From Calothrix sp. C42_A2020_038 (GTDB lineage Bacteria > Cyanobacteriota > Cyanobacteriia > Cyanobacteriales > Nostocaceae): a stretch of DNA of 64,000 nucleotides. The translations under genes were made by a program, and so were the position numbers. The stretch covers positions 62,001 to 126,000 of the forward strand of contig JACYLQ010000048.1 in NCBI GenBank assembly GCA_015272395.1. Direction: 5' to 3'. Of this stretch, positions 27,589-37,744 are shown in pieces. The stretch's first letter is position 1; every line of letters starts with the position of its first letter. The notes under the pieces are model-generated. The model was not told the DNA's origin. It saw nothing but the letters and a program-made list of their open reading frames with translations, and ran no database searches.

Positions 27589-29028
27589 ATGGAATCTACT
27601 TCGCCAGATACGTCTAAAATTTTGCTTTCCGAGAGTAAATATGAAAAACTTAGGTTGAATTCACCACTCAAAATACCGAAAGATTCGATTCGTACTTCGT
27701 TACGAGCTTCGACAATAGATGTAATATTTGCTACGATTTTTACGATTACAAAAAGCGGAATTTTACTAGGTAATTTTCTTGTGGAATTAGGAGCTAGTCC
27801 GATAGCCTTTGGAATGCTATCTTCAATTCCTATGCTAGTAAATCTAATTCAACCATTAGGCGCCTACTTTTCAGAAAGAACGACAAGTCGTTTTCGCTAC
27901 TCACTGTTGATAAACGGAGCTTCCCGTTCTCTTTGGCTTTTGCTTGCAGTGGCAATTTTTATAGCTAGCTGGGGTTTTATCGATTCACACCAACTTGTTA
28001 ACGTAACTTTAGTAATAGTTTTAGTTACATATTTATTAGAAGGACTAGGAGCTGCATCTTGGTTGAGTTGGATGGCAATAATTGTTCCTCGTCGCTTACG
28101 AGGTAGATATTTCGGAGTTCGTAATAGTGTAGCGAGTCTAACTAATTTAATTTGTGTACCACTAGCAGGAGTTGCTGTTTCGACTTGGCAAGGTGGAGGA
28201 CTTCAAGCTTATGGAGTTGTAATGGTTGTGGGGGTCTTATTCGGGTACATCAGTCTTGGGTGTCAATATTTTAAGTTTGATATTAATCCACAACTACACA
28301 ACTGGGTTCCAGAGCATGGCAACTCTTTTGCTTCTGAGCAAGAGAACACCAGTACCCCAACTAATACTCAATCTTCATTTTTTAATATTGGTATCTTAAA
28401 AAATGCTAACTACTTAAAATTTTTGCTTTATTTTAGCTTATGGATGTTCAGTGTTAACTTAAGTATGCCATTTTTCAATTTTTATATGTTAAATACACTG
28501 ACATTAGATGTTAGCTGGGTTACGTATTACGGTAGTATTCAAGCTGCAACAAATCTGTTACTATTTTTGGTTTGGGGTCGTTTGGCAGACAAATTTGGCA
28601 ATCGTCTAATATTAGTTTTGGTAGGGATTTTAGTTGCAATTAAACCATTGTTGTGGTTAGGAGTTGGTAGTCATAATTTAGATTTATGGTTATGGTTGCC
28701 ACTTTTGCATGTCCTGACTGGTGGAACAGTAGCAGCAACTGATTTGTGTAACAACAATTTGCAATTAGGTGTGGTACCTATACGTGACCAAGCAAATTAC
28801 TTTGCTACTACTGCTGCGTTAGCAGGTATTAGTGGAGCATTAGGCACTACTATCGGTGGGTTAATTATCCAAAATAATAATTTTGGTGGTTTACCTGGTT
28901 TATTTGTTCTTTCTTGCTTTTCTATGTTATTAGCTTTGATACCACTGTTATTTGTTGATGAACCTCATCGTCAATCTTTGTTTGAGTTAATTCAGGGATT
29001 TTGGCAAAATCGTAAAGTCTTAACCTAG
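27589..29028 (+). CDS. MFS transporter, paralog 1
   Basis: A 479-residue major facilitator protein with about 12 membrane helices. Marked segments are IPKDSIRTSLRASTIDVIFA, MLSSIPMLVNLIQPLGAYFS, the cytosolic VPRRLRGRYFGVRNS loop and a second-half RLADKFGNRLILVLVG. It is closely similar along its whole length to the MFS protein at 30491. Its last four bases overlap the 3' end of the convergent binding-protein gene. The substrate is unknown; the setting within a sugar ABC locus suggests a sugar or sugar derivative. Confidence 0.9.
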   Translation: MESTSPDTSKILLSESKYEKLRLNSPLKIPKDSIRTSLRASTIDVIFATIFTITKSGILLGNFLVELGASPIAFGMLSSIPMLVNLIQPLGAYFSERTTSRFRYSLLINGASRSLWLLLAVAIFIASWGFIDSHQLVNVTLVIVLVTYLLEGLGAASWLSWMAIIVPRRLRGRYFGVRNSVASLTNLICVPLAGVAVSTWQGGGLQAYGVVMVVGVLFGYISLGCQYFKFDINPQLHNWVPEHGNSFASEQENTSTPTNTQSSFFNIGILKNANYLKFLLYFSLWMFSVNLSMPFFNFYMLNTLTLDVSWVTYYGSIQAATNLLLFLVWGRLADKFGNRLILVLVGILVAIKPLLWLGVGSHNLDLWLWLPLLHVLTGGTVAATDLCNNNLQLGVVPIRDQANYFATTAALAGISGALGTTIGGLIIQNNNFGGLPGLFVLSCFSMLLALIPLLFVDEPHRQSLFELIQGFWQNRKVLT

Positions 29029-30302
29029 TCTAAGACTTTTATTAACTGATTAGCTTGATTTTGCGCGCGCTGCATTGCTTGCGCTAAAGGCTGTTGACCT
29101 AACAATGCGCTAATAAATTGATTATCAAAATTGTTCATAATGGCTGCGGGATATTTACCGACTTGCCAAGGTACACCGTAGTTCACTCCTGCAACTAAAG
29201 ATGACCGCAAGGTATCTTGGTCGTAGCCTAAACGAGTGGCAACAGAGTGGCGTGATGGCAAGGCAAAACCTGTTTTTGTCCACTCAAACATTCCTTCCTT
29301 TCCTGTCAGGTATTCAATTAACTGCCAAGCTTCTGGTTTGTGTTGACTTTGCTTATTCATAACGTAAGCAACGGTAAAAAGCATTGTGCCACGTTGACCA
29401 TTAACGGTAGGTATTTCAGTGGTAGCGAAATCTAATTTAGGATATGTTTCCCGCAAATAAGGAATTGCCCAGTTACCTTCAATTACCATTGCGGCTTTAC
29501 CCTGGCCGAACATTTCGCTTCCTGAATTGGTTCCAACATCTGATTTTTGAGCAGATGAGCGCTCGTTTCGATATTGATCAACAACTAACTGCAAACCTTG
29601 TAAACTTGACTGGGAAGCAAATACCGCGCGGCTTTCACGGTCAATAACTTTTCCACCGTAAGCTTTAATTTTATAAACTTGTCGGGCTAATTCTGGAGTT
29701 TCGCCAAAGCCATATTGGTCAATTCTACCGTCTTTGTTGGTATCAATAGTCAATTTTTTCGCGTATGCACGTAGTTCCTCCCAAGTCTGAGGAGGGTTTT
29801 CTAAACCTGCATTCTTAAAAGCCTGCTTGTTATAAAACAGCGCTAATGTTGAATAGTCTTTAGGTAAACCGTAAATACGATTTTTATATTTAAAAGTGTT
29901 AAGTAACGTTGGTTCAAAGTCAGCTAAGTCAAATTCAGGTTTAATATAGCTATCCAAAGGTTCCAGCACATCTTGACTCATCAAAAAAGGCGCCTCAAGT
30001 GCATCTAAATAAAAAATATCAGGAGCAGCTTCACCAACCAGACGTGTTTTCATGACATCCATATACTGGTCAGCAATTTGCTCATACTTAACTCGAATTT
30101 TAGGATGTTGTACTTCAAATTCGCGCAACACCCCTTTTAAAAGCTTCTGTTCGGCAGGAGAAGCTCCCCATCCGCTAAGTTTTACAGTGGTTACGCTGGG
30201 TAGGTTCTGTGTTGTCAGTAATGGTAAATTGTGACACCCTACCATACTGATTGCAATCGCAGCCACTAAGCCAATAAAGTTGAACACGCTTTTTCTCATC
30301 AC
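29025..30302 (-). CDS. ABC sugar-binding lipoprotein (family 1 solute-binding protein)
   Basis: A 425-residue lipoprotein with lipobox SMVGC (C23). The mature part fits the maltose-type extracellular binding proteins: KLSGWGASPAEQKLLKGVL, APDIFYLDALEAPFLMSQ, YGLPKDYSTLALFYNKQAF, TWEELRAYAKKL, and GKAAMVIEGNWAI. It should deliver sugar to the permease pair at 25546-27330. An MFS gene lies between them in opposite orientation. The gene diverges from the second MFS gene across about 190 bases that must hold both promoters. Confidence 0.92.
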   Translation of the reverse strand: MMRKSVFNFIGLVAAIAISMVGCHNLPLLTTQNLPSVTTVKLSGWGASPAEQKLLKGVLREFEVQHPKIRVKYEQIADQYMDVMKTRLVGEAAPDIFYLDALEAPFLMSQDVLEPLDSYIKPEFDLADFEPTLLNTFKYKNRIYGLPKDYSTLALFYNKQAFKNAGLENPPQTWEELRAYAKKLTIDTNKDGRIDQYGFGETPELARQVYKIKAYGGKVIDRESRAVFASQSSLQGLQLVVDQYRNERSSAQKSDVGTNSGSEMFGQGKAAMVIEGNWAIPYLRETYPKLDFATTEIPTVNGQRGTMLFTVAYVMNKQSQHKPEAWQLIEYLTGKEGMFEWTKTGFALPSRHSVATRLGYDQDTLRSSLVAGVNYGVPWQVGKYPAAIMNNFDNQFISALLGQQPLAQAMQRAQNQANQLIKVLD

Positions 30303-30490
30303 CCTAGGATGAAAGACTATTTTTTCAACTTATAACGCTTGTAGAGCTAAATATATATTCACAAAGTTTGAATTTTTATTGAGAAATGCAAGTTAAAATA
30401 GCGAAAAATTACAAACTTGGTGCGAGGACATACTCAAATCCTCAAGCTATGACCCTATCTACCAGAAGAAGCAACACCTCACAATAGCTC

Positions 30491-31942
30491 ATGGATTCGA
30501 TACAGCTTGAAACCTCTATCTTGGGAATACCAGACGTGCCTGTGGTTTCCGTTATTGAAAGCAAAGTTGAACAACCAGTAACAAATTTAACAAATTCTTC
30601 TTTTAAAATTCCTAAAGATGCTATTCGCACTTCTCTGCGTGCTTCAACTGTCGATGCTGTCTTTGCGACGATTTTCTCAATTACGACGAGTGGAATTTTA
30701 CTAAGTAACTTTCTGGTTAATTTAGGGGCAGGTCCAGTTGCCTTTGGAATGCTTTCCTCGATTCCAATGCTAGTAAATTTGATTCAGCCATTGGGTGCAT
30801 ACCTTTCTGAACAAACAACGAGTCGGTTTCGTTACTCGATGTGGATATACGGTATCTCCCGTACTCTTTGGCTTGTATTAGCAGCTGCTATCTTTATGGC
30901 AGTTGGGGGTAACATCGATTCCCGTACTCTCACAAATTTAACTTTAGTCATAGTTTTAGCAACACACCTACTAGGAGGACTTGGAGGCGCCTCTTGGTTA
31001 AGCTGGTTAGCAATGATTGTCCCTCGTCGGTTACGAGGTAGATATTTTGGTTTCCGGAATAGTGTATCAAGTTTAACAAATTTACTTTGCGTACCATTAG
31101 CAGGATTTGCGGTTTCCAGTTGGAGCGGTGGAGCTTTACAAGGTTATGGCATAGTCATGGCAATAGGAATTCTGTTTGGATTTATAAGCCTTGGATGTCA
31201 GTATTTCAAGGTTGACATTAATCCGCAGCAACAAAACTGTGTAATATCTATCCCAAGTTCTTCTGTATTAACAACTAGTGCTACAGAAGTAAATATTTCT
31301 AGCCCTAGTATTTTAAAAGACTCAAACTTCTTGATATTTTTATTTTACTTTGGGTTATGGATGTTCGCCGTTAACTTGAGTATGCCATTTTTCAACCTTT
31401 ATATGCTGGATACGCTGGCATTAGATATTAGTTGGGTTACACTGTACGGCAGCATTCAAGCTGGTGCAAATTTATTATTTATGGTTATTTGGGGTCGTTT
31501 AGCAGACCGATTTGGTAATCGTCCGATATTAATACTGGTAGGGATTTTAGTTGCGATTACGCCGTTATTCTGGTTGGGAATAGGTGGTCATAATTTAGAT
31601 TTGTGGTTATGGTTGCCTTTGATACATGTTCTCACTGGCGGAACTTGTGCCGCAATTGATTTGTGTAACAATAATCTACAGCTAGGAGTGGCACCGATAC
31701 GTAAGCAGTCGAGTTATTTTGCGATTGCCGCAGCTGTAGCAGGTGGTTGTGGTGCTATGGGTACCACTATCGGTGGTTTTATTGTTCAAAACCATAGCTT
31801 TGGTGGTTTAACTGGTTTATTTGTACTTTCGTGTGTTTTTCGACTGGTGGCATTGGTACCGCTTGTATTTGTGAATGAACCTCGAAGAAAATCTTTGTTT
31901 GAGTACTTTCAAGACATTCGGCAGAATCTTTCACTTTCCTAG
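30491..31942 (+). CDS. MFS transporter, paralog 2
   Basis: A 483-residue protein of the same family as the MFS at 27589. Nearly identical blocks include MLSSIPMLVNLIQPLGAY, VPRRLRGRYFGFRNS, LDLWLWLPLIHVLTGG and the closing FVLSCVFRLVALVPLVFVNE. The shared N-terminal segment IPKDAIRTSLRAST shows that both proteins begin at the same place. The two genes are on the same strand, with the ABC binding-protein gene inverted between them. The stop codon lies within a strong hairpin. Confidence 0.9.
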   Translation: MDSIQLETSILGIPDVPVVSVIESKVEQPVTNLTNSSFKIPKDAIRTSLRASTVDAVFATIFSITTSGILLSNFLVNLGAGPVAFGMLSSIPMLVNLIQPLGAYLSEQTTSRFRYSMWIYGISRTLWLVLAAAIFMAVGGNIDSRTLTNLTLVIVLATHLLGGLGGASWLSWLAMIVPRRLRGRYFGFRNSVSSLTNLLCVPLAGFAVSSWSGGALQGYGIVMAIGILFGFISLGCQYFKVDINPQQQNCVISIPSSSVLTTSATEVNISSPSILKDSNFLIFLFYFGLWMFAVNLSMPFFNLYMLDTLALDISWVTLYGSIQAGANLLFMVIWGRLADRFGNRPILILVGILVAITPLFWLGIGGHNLDLWLWLPLIHVLTGGTCAAIDLCNNNLQLGVAPIRKQSSYFAIAAAVAGGCGAMGTTIGGFIVQNHSFGGLTGLFVLSCVFRLVALVPLVFVNEPRRKSLFEYFQDIRQNLSLS

Positions 31943-31971
31943 AGGATATATTATCTGAGTTATCCTCTAGG
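31938..31971 (+). terminator. hairpin overlapping the MFS2 stop codon
   Basis: Perfect 11-bp arms CCTAGAGGATA / TATCCTCTAGG have a 12-base loop. The TAG stop is inside the left arm. No strong T-tract follows. The remaining bases up to 32289 hold a GGTCCCGCCAAACTGGCGAACCC-like repeat and no gene. Confidence 0.55.
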
Positions 31972-32289
31972 AATTTAGGGGGGTGGAAATATTGGCAACG
32001 AATAATAAATCTATGTAACGGTGAGACCAAGTAGCACGGTGTCGGTTTTGGTCCCGCCAAACTGGCGAACCCGAAGGGATAATTTATTTTAAATAACTGG
32101 ATTTTGCTCGTAAACAATACTTAACAGTTACGCGCTGAAAGTAATGTCCTATTCATTATTTGTAGTAACTGACTTTGAATTGCCATTAACTCATAACAAA
32201 TTAGCCTGACTTCTGACTAGATTTACTTTAAAATGATAAATTAACTACAAAAAATAAAACAATTTTAGCCATTGCGTGAGGTTTTGTCA

Positions 32290-34185
32290 GTGCGCTCGCG
32301 TTCCCCAATCACCCATCCCCAGTCTCTCGAATCTCAGTCCAGCGTTGTTAAGATTTCCAAAGTAGTTCAACCGCAACGTGTATCCGGCGGTTATGCGTTA
32401 CTTGACAGTTTACAACGCCACGGTGTTGATTTTATTTTTGGTTATCCCGGCGGTGCGATTTTACCAGTTTACGATGATTTATATAAAGTTGAAGCAGCTG
32501 GAAGTAACATAAAACACATTTTAGTCAGACACGAGCAAGGAGCTGCCCATGCAGCGGACGGTTATGCTCGTGCGACTGGTAAAGTCGGAGTGTGTTTTGG
32601 AACTTCGGGTCCGGGCGCCACAAACCTAGTAACGGGTATTGCAACCGCGTACATGGATTCTATCCCGATGGTAGTTGTAACGGGACAGGTATCACGTGCA
32701 GCGATTGGTACTGATGCGTTTCAGGAAACTGATATTTACGGAATAACGCTACCCATCGTTAAGCACTCATACATTATTCGGGATACTGCGGATATTGCTC
32801 GCATTGTCGCTGAAGCCTTTTATATTGCCAGCACAGGTAGACCTGGTCCTGTACTAATTGACGTTCCTAAAGATGTTGCGTTAGAAGAATTTGATTACAT
32901 TCCTGTAGAGCCTGGCAATGTCAATCTACCGGGTTATCGTCCAACAGTCAAAGGTAATCCTCGTCAAATTAGTGCCGCAATACATTTAATTCGTGAAAGT
33001 CGGCGTCCACTACTATATGTAGGTGGTGGCGCCATCTCATCAGGTTCTCACGAAGAAATTAAGCAGTTAGCTGAATTATTTAACATTCCTGTTACTACTA
33101 CATTAATGGGCATCGGTGCCTTCGATGAGCATCACCCTCTAGCATTAGGTATGTTGGGTATGCACGGTACTGCATATGCTAACTTCGCTGTCACAGATTG
33201 CGATTTATTAATATGCATAGGCGCTCGTTTCGATGACCGGGTAACTGGTAAACTCGATGAGTTCGCATCGCGCGCAAAAGTTATCCATATCGACATTGAC
33301 CCAGCAGAAGTTGGTAAAAACCGCATTCCTGAAGTCCCCATCGTCGGTGATGTTCGTAATGTTTTAAAAGAGTTACTCAAACGCTGCAAGGAATTGGGTA
33401 TTACCAACACTCCCAAGCAAACCCAAGAATGGTTGAACTTAATTAATAAGTGGAAAGAAGACTATCCTCTGCAAGCACCTCAACATCCAGACAGCATTTC
33501 ACCACAATCTGTAATCGTCGAAGTTGCTAACCAAGCACCTAATGCTTTCTATACAACCGACGTTGGACAACATCAAATGTGGGCAGCGCAGTTCCTCAAA
33601 AACGGTCCCCGTCGCTGGATTTCTAGTGCTGGTTTAGGAACAATGGGTTTTGGTGTACCAGCAGCAATGGGCGCCAAAGCAGCATTCCCCGACGAAGATG
33701 TTATCTGTATCAGCGGTGATGCCAGTTTCCAAATGTGTTTACAGGAACTCGGCACATTATCACAATATAACTTAAGTGTCAAGACAATTATTTTAAATAA
33801 TGGTTGGCAGGGAATGGTGCGGCAGTGGCAGCAAGCATTCTACGGAGAGCGCTATTCTTCCTCAAACATGGAAGTTGGAATGCCCGATATTAAATTGCTG
33901 TGTCAAGCATATGGCATCAAAGGTATGGTGGTAAATAAGCCAGAAGAGCTAAAAGATGCTATTGCTGAAATGTTAGCACACAATGGCCCCGTCGTTATGG
34001 ACGTTCGCGTTACTAAAGACGAGAACTGTTACCCAATGGTGGCACCAGGAAAGAGCAACGCGCAAATGATTGGTTTACCAAAACAGGCGCCGAAAGTAGA
34101 TATTCAGCCAGTATTTTGTAGCAACTGCGGAGCAAAGAATTTACCTAACAACAACTTCTGTCCTGAGTGTGGTACAAAATTATAA
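32290..34185 (+). CDS. ilvB: acetolactate synthase large subunit with C-terminal zinc ribbon
   Basis: Thiamine-diphosphate enzyme of valine, leucine and isoleucine synthesis. I prefer the GTG at 32290 ([11 protein letters not shown]); the frame also allows TTG at 32272. Family marks are [15 protein letters not shown], the catalytic Glu in [31 protein letters not shown] and the ThDP motif [12 protein letters not shown] ... [12 protein letters not shown]. The last 25 residues form a CxxC...CxxC zinc ribbon ([20 protein letters not shown]), which is not part of the usual enzyme. A small regulatory subunit (ilvN) is not in the window. Confidence 0.95.
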   Translation: MRSRSPITHPQSLESQSSVVKISKVVQPQRVSGGYALLDSLQRHGVDFIFGYPGGAILPVYDDLYKVEAAGSNIKHILVRHEQGAAHAADGYARATGKVGVCFGTSGPGATNLVTGIATAYMDSIPMVVVTGQVSRAAIGTDAFQETDIYGITLPIVKHSYIIRDTADIARIVAEAFYIASTGRPGPVLIDVPKDVALEEFDYIPVEPGNVNLPGYRPTVKGNPRQISAAIHLIRESRRPLLYVGGGAISSGSHEEIKQLAELFNIPVTTTLMGIGAFDEHHPLALGMLGMHGTAYANFAVTDCDLLICIGARFDDRVTGKLDEFASRAKVIHIDIDPAEVGKNRIPEVPIVGDVRNVLKELLKRCKELGITNTPKQTQEWLNLINKWKEDYPLQAPQHPDSISPQSVIVEVANQAPNAFYTTDVGQHQMWAAQFLKNGPRRWISSAGLGTMGFGVPAAMGAKAAFPDEDVICISGDASFQMCLQELGTLSQYNLSVKTIILNNGWQGMVRQWQQAFYGERYSSSNMEVGMPDIKLLCQAYGIKGMVVNKPEELKDAIAEMLAHNGPVVMDVRVTKDENCYPMVAPGKSNAQMIGLPKQAPKVDIQPVFCSNCGAKNLPNNNFCPECGTKL

Positions 34186-34188
34186 TTA

Positions 34189-34217
34189 GTAGAGACGCGA
34201 TTTAATCGCTTCTCTAC
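34189..34217 (+). terminator. GTAGAGACGCGAT hairpin after ilvB
   Basis: Arms GTAGAGACGCGAT / ATCGCTTCTCTAC (one mismatch) have a 3-base loop and begin 4 bases after the ilvB stop. It belongs to the dispersed palindrome family seen at 8671 and 21231, here placed where a terminator would be. Confidence 0.6.
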
Positions 34218-34330
34218 AATGCCCAAAACAACCTAAAATCCTTAAGCCGGGTTTCTGCTTTTAGCAAAAAAAACTCAAAGCACGACGGACATATTCTTGC
34301 CATGATTCTGTAGTGATTAATTGATACTCC

Positions 34331-34360
34331 CCCGCTACACCGCTTGCGCGGTGTAGCGGG
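34331..34360. repeat. perfect 13-bp GC-rich hairpin
   Basis: CCCGCTACACCGC-TTGC-GCGGTGTAGCGGG lies between ilvB and the 3' end of the convergent ktrA-like gene. It has no T-tract of note on either strand. It may halt transcription from either side or be a repeat unit. Confidence 0.6.
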
Positions 34361-34432
34361 AGATTCTTGCTTCTTAGAAACACGCAATTTCAGAATAGAT
34401 AAAAGGCTATTCTGCAAGACATAAAAATATGA

Positions 34433-35128
34433 TTAAATCGGTAAACGGTTTATATCTTTATTACATCCAATTACAACCATTGCAGAACCTTTTTGTAGTC
34501 GCTTGTCAGGTTCTGGGTTAATTAAAAACTTGCCGTCATTACTTACAGCTAATAAATTTAAACCGTAACGATTGCGTAATTGTAATTCGGATACAGTTTT
34601 ACCGTGAAACTCATCGGGTACAATCACTTCAACAATACTGTTGTCTGGGTCAAGGTCAAACCGTTCAAGTATGGATGGTTTGGTCAAAGTTCTTGCTAAA
34701 GCACAACCTGCTTCATATTCAGGGAAAACAACATGGTCGGCGCCGACACGTTTCAGTAGCTTACAGTGAACTTCGGTCGAGGCTTTTGCGACAACATGAG
34801 GAACACCACCTTCTTTGACATTTAAAGTAGTGACTATACTTTCTTGAATATAATTACCGATTGCAACAATTACAGTATCAAATTCAAAAATTCCTGCCTC
34901 TTTCAGTGCTGCTGGTTCGGTAGAATCAAGTTGTACTGCATGTCCAACTATTTGTTCAGTCAAGGCATCTGATACACGTTTTTCACTAATATCAGTCGCT
35001 AAGACTTGATAACCCAATTTATGTAGTGTCGCACAGACAGAACGTCCAAAGCGACCTAATCCGATGACGGCAAATTGATGGTTATCTTTACGAAGGCTAC
35101 GAAAAAATCCTAATGATGCTAGATTCAC
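34433..35128 (-). CDS. ktrA: TrkA/KtrA-type potassium channel regulator
   Basis: A 231-residue cytosolic RCK protein. The nucleotide-binding Rossmann motif is VIGLGRFGRSVCATL (GxGxxG at 23-28), with the acidic end of strand 2 in VLATDISEKRV. A TrkA-C domain follows (SIVEVIVPDEFHGKTVSELQ, NLLAVSNDGKFLINPEPD). It forms a gating ring that opens the KtrB translocation subunit in response to ATP or NAD(H). It is encoded 137 bases downstream of the KtrB gene on the same strand. Confidence 0.9.
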   Translation of the reverse strand: MNLASLGFFRSLRKDNHQFAVIGLGRFGRSVCATLHKLGYQVLATDISEKRVSDALTEQIVGHAVQLDSTEPAALKEAGIFEFDTVIVAIGNYIQESIVTTLNVKEGGVPHVVAKASTEVHCKLLKRVGADHVVFPEYEAGCALARTLTKPSILERFDLDPDNSIVEVIVPDEFHGKTVSELQLRNRYGLNLLAVSNDGKFLINPEPDKRLQKGSAMVVIGCNKDINRLPI

Positions 35129-35265
35129 GATTTTAGTCCTTGTTGACGCTTGCTATTTTTTGAGTAGCAGTTATTTAGCTATACAAAATATTAAAAATAG
35201 TTGCTTCAATCCATACACTAATGTATTCCTAAAAATCATCTTAAACATATTTATCTACAACTGAA

Positions 35266-36600
35266 TTAGCCAACAAGTAGATTTTCTTCTGGATAATGAA
35301 CACGACTAGGACTAGGGTCTCCTAAAATAGCAGACATTAACAGTAAAACACCAACACGACCGATATACATCGTAGCAATTAGTATCAGTTTGGCGCCAGT
35401 AGTTACACTTGCTGTAATACCCATTGAAAGTCCAACAGTAGCAAACGCGGACACAACTTCAAACAAAAGTTGAATAAAAGGAACTTCCGGGTCTGTAAGG
35501 GCAATTAATATTGTTGCAATAATCACAGTTGCAATTGAACCAATTAATACACCTACTGCTTTAATTATCAAAGTTAGTGAGATTCTACGTTCATATAACA
35601 GTACTTCTTCTTTACCTTGTAAAACCGCTCTAGTACAACTTGTTAGTACACGCAAAGTTGTGGTTTTGATTCCACCTCCAGTACCACCTGGACTGGCACC
35701 TATAAACATTAGAGCAATTGTAATAAACAACCCAGCGTTAGTCATACCAGCAATATCTATGGTATTAAAACCTGCGGTTCGAGGTGTAACCGATTGAAAC
35801 CATGCAAGTAGTAATTTATCACTAAAATTAAAATTACTTAGAGTCTGTGGGTTTTTTACCTCCACCAAAAAAAAGGCAATTGTACCAATGATTAGTAACA
35901 TGAATGTTGTAGTAATTGCGACTTTGAAATCTAATGATAGTACTCGCTTGATTTGCTTTTTTTGAATTTTGTCTCGCACACAGATGTACATTTCTAAAAT
36001 CACCTGGTATCCAATTCCACCAAAAATGATTAAACCTGTAATCGTAAAGACTACCAATGGAGATGTTTGATACCCAACCAAACTATCTTTAAACAAACTA
36101 AAACCAGCGTTGTTCCATGCACTGACACTATGAAATATTGCTAACCACAGTCCTTGATTCCATCCATGTTTAGGTACAAAGGCAATCAAAAGTAGGAAAA
36201 TACCCGTAATTTCAAAAATTAGCGTAGTCGCAATAATTGAACGAATGATTTGTCTACTACCGCTGATTCCAGGTCGGTCTAATGCTTGTTGAATTGCTAT
36301 TTTTTGACGCAGGTTAAATTTTTGACCAATTAACAAAATTAAGAATGTGGTGCAAGTCATGTAACCCAAACCACCAATTTGTGCTAGTAAGGCAATAAAA
36401 AGCTGACCCCAAAATGAAAAATACGTACCTGGATCTACTATCGATAAGCCTGTAACACAAACAGCAGAAGTTGACGTAAACAACGCTACTATTGGGTCAT
36501 CCCATGTACCACTGCTGGTAGAAAAAGGCATCATCAGTAGGATGGCGCCTATTATAATAACCGCTAGAAAACCTAAGCAAATTGTCCGAGAAACAGTCAT
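35266..36600 (-). CDS. ktrB: TrkH/KtrB-type potassium uptake membrane subunit
   Basis: A 444-residue membrane protein with four repeated M1-P-M2 units. The selectivity-filter glycines are in SAVCVTGLSIVDPG, SAWNNAGFSLF, TPRTAGFNTIDI and FATVGLSMGIT. It imports K+, usually Na+-dependent in KtrB relatives, which matters for salt and osmotic stress in cyanobacteria. The ktrA-like gene follows in the same direction. The start is divergent from the tocopherol methyltransferase gene, 146 bases away. Confidence 0.93.
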   Translation of the reverse strand: MTVSRTICLGFLAVIIIGAILLMMPFSTSSGTWDDPIVALFTSTSAVCVTGLSIVDPGTYFSFWGQLFIALLAQIGGLGYMTCTTFLILLIGQKFNLRQKIAIQQALDRPGISGSRQIIRSIIATTLIFEITGIFLLLIAFVPKHGWNQGLWLAIFHSVSAWNNAGFSLFKDSLVGYQTSPLVVFTITGLIIFGGIGYQVILEMYICVRDKIQKKQIKRVLSLDFKVAITTTFMLLIIGTIAFFLVEVKNPQTLSNFNFSDKLLLAWFQSVTPRTAGFNTIDIAGMTNAGLFITIALMFIGASPGGTGGGIKTTTLRVLTSCTRAVLQGKEEVLLYERRISLTLIIKAVGVLIGSIATVIIATILIALTDPEVPFIQLLFEVVSAFATVGLSMGITASVTTGAKLILIATMYIGRVGVLLLMSAILGDPSPSRVHYPEENLLVG

Positions 36601-36746
36601 ATACAGGTAAAAAATAAAACAATTCCAAGCTATGTTGGTAGGGTCTACTGACTTGGGAGAAGAAAATACCCTAATTCAAATCAAATCACACATGGTAGCC
36701 TACTTTGTATGTTTGACTAATTTTCTGTCTTAGCACTGCCTGACTT

Positions 36747-37586
36747 ATGAACGCAACACTTTATCAACAAATTCAGCAGTTTTACGATGCTTCCTCTGGT
36801 TTATGGGAGGAAATTTGGGGCGAACACATGCACCACGGCTATTACGGCGCCGATGGTACTGAGAAAAAAGAACGTCGCCAAGCACAAATCGATTTGATTG
36901 AGGAGGTGTTGCAATGGGCACAAGTTGACCAAGCTGAGAATATTCTTGATGTAGGTTGTGGTATCGGTGGTAGTTCGCTGTACTTAGCAGGTAAATTCGG
37001 CGCCAAAGCAACTGGAATTACTCTAAGTCCCGTACAAGCAACAAGAGCAAAACAACGCGCGGCAGAGTTTGGTTTAAGCAGCAGGACAAATTTTCAAGTA
37101 GCAGATGCTTTAAATACTCCCTTTGCCGATAATTCATTCGATTTGATTTGGTCATTGGAAAGCGGCGAACACATGCCCGATAAAATAAAGTTTTTACAGG
37201 AGTGCTACCGAGTGTTAAAACCTGGTGGAAAAATGATTATAGTGACATGGTGCCACCGTCCACTCGATACCCCTCTAACCCTAGAAGAACAAAACCATTT
37301 ACAAGAAATTTACCGTGTTTACTGTCTACCCTACGTAATTTCCTTACCCCAATACGAAGAAATTGCCCGTCAGCTACCTTTACATGACCTTCGCACCGCT
37401 GACTGGTCTACTGCTGTGGCGCCATTTTGGAACGTAGTTATAGATTCAGCATTCAACTTCAAAGCAATATGGGGCTTACTAAATTCTGGTTGGACAACAA
37501 TTCAAGGCGCCTTCTCTTTGGGCTTAATGCAGCGCGGTTACGAAAGCGGTTTAATTCGATTTGGCTTACTCTGCGGTAAAAAGTAA
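36747..37586 (+). CDS. gamma-tocopherol C-methyltransferase
   Basis: A 279-residue SAM-dependent methyltransferase. YDASSGLWEEIWGEHMHHGY and the AdoMet motif ILDVGCGIGGSSLYLA, then WSLESGEHMPDKIKFLQECY and VTWCHRPLDTPLT, closely match what I remember of the Synechocystis enzyme (Slr0089, plant VTE4). It converts gamma- to alpha-tocopherol, the last step of vitamin E synthesis, at membranes. Unlike the Synechocystis protein it lacks a hydrophobic N-terminal leader. The homogentisate phytyltransferase gene follows on the same strand after a repeat-filled spacer. Confidence 0.92.
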   Translation: MNATLYQQIQQFYDASSGLWEEIWGEHMHHGYYGADGTEKKERRQAQIDLIEEVLQWAQVDQAENILDVGCGIGGSSLYLAGKFGAKATGITLSPVQATRAKQRAAEFGLSSRTNFQVADALNTPFADNSFDLIWSLESGEHMPDKIKFLQECYRVLKPGGKMIIVTWCHRPLDTPLTLEEQNHLQEIYRVYCLPYVISLPQYEEIARQLPLHDLRTADWSTAVAPFWNVVIDSAFNFKAIWGLLNSGWTTIQGAFSLGLMQRGYESGLIRFGLLCGKK

Positions 37587-37666
37587 CAATTAGGAGGAGC
37601 AAAGGCGCGGAGTTAGGAAATAAACTCATGATTTTCTAAGGTGTTTATCTGATTTCAGCTTCTTAT

Positions 37667-37736
37667 TCCTAACTCCTAACTCTTAACTCCTAACTCCTAA
37701 CTCTTAACTCCTAACTCCTAACTCCTAACTCACAAC
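37667..37736. repeat. heptamer tandem array (10 units) abutting the hpt start
   Basis: Units are TCCTAAC (7 copies), TCTTAAC (2) and a last TCACAAC, in perfect 7-base register. The array ends 8 bases before the ATG at 37745. Upstream, GGAGTTAGGAA near 37607 is the reverse complement of the first units, so a long hairpin is possible. Confidence 0.9.
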
Positions 37737-37744
37737 TTTTGTTT

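Noticed and set aside
37667-37736. Possible CRISPR array
   Set aside because: The units are 7 bases long with no spacers; no cas gene is present. It is a short tandem repeat.
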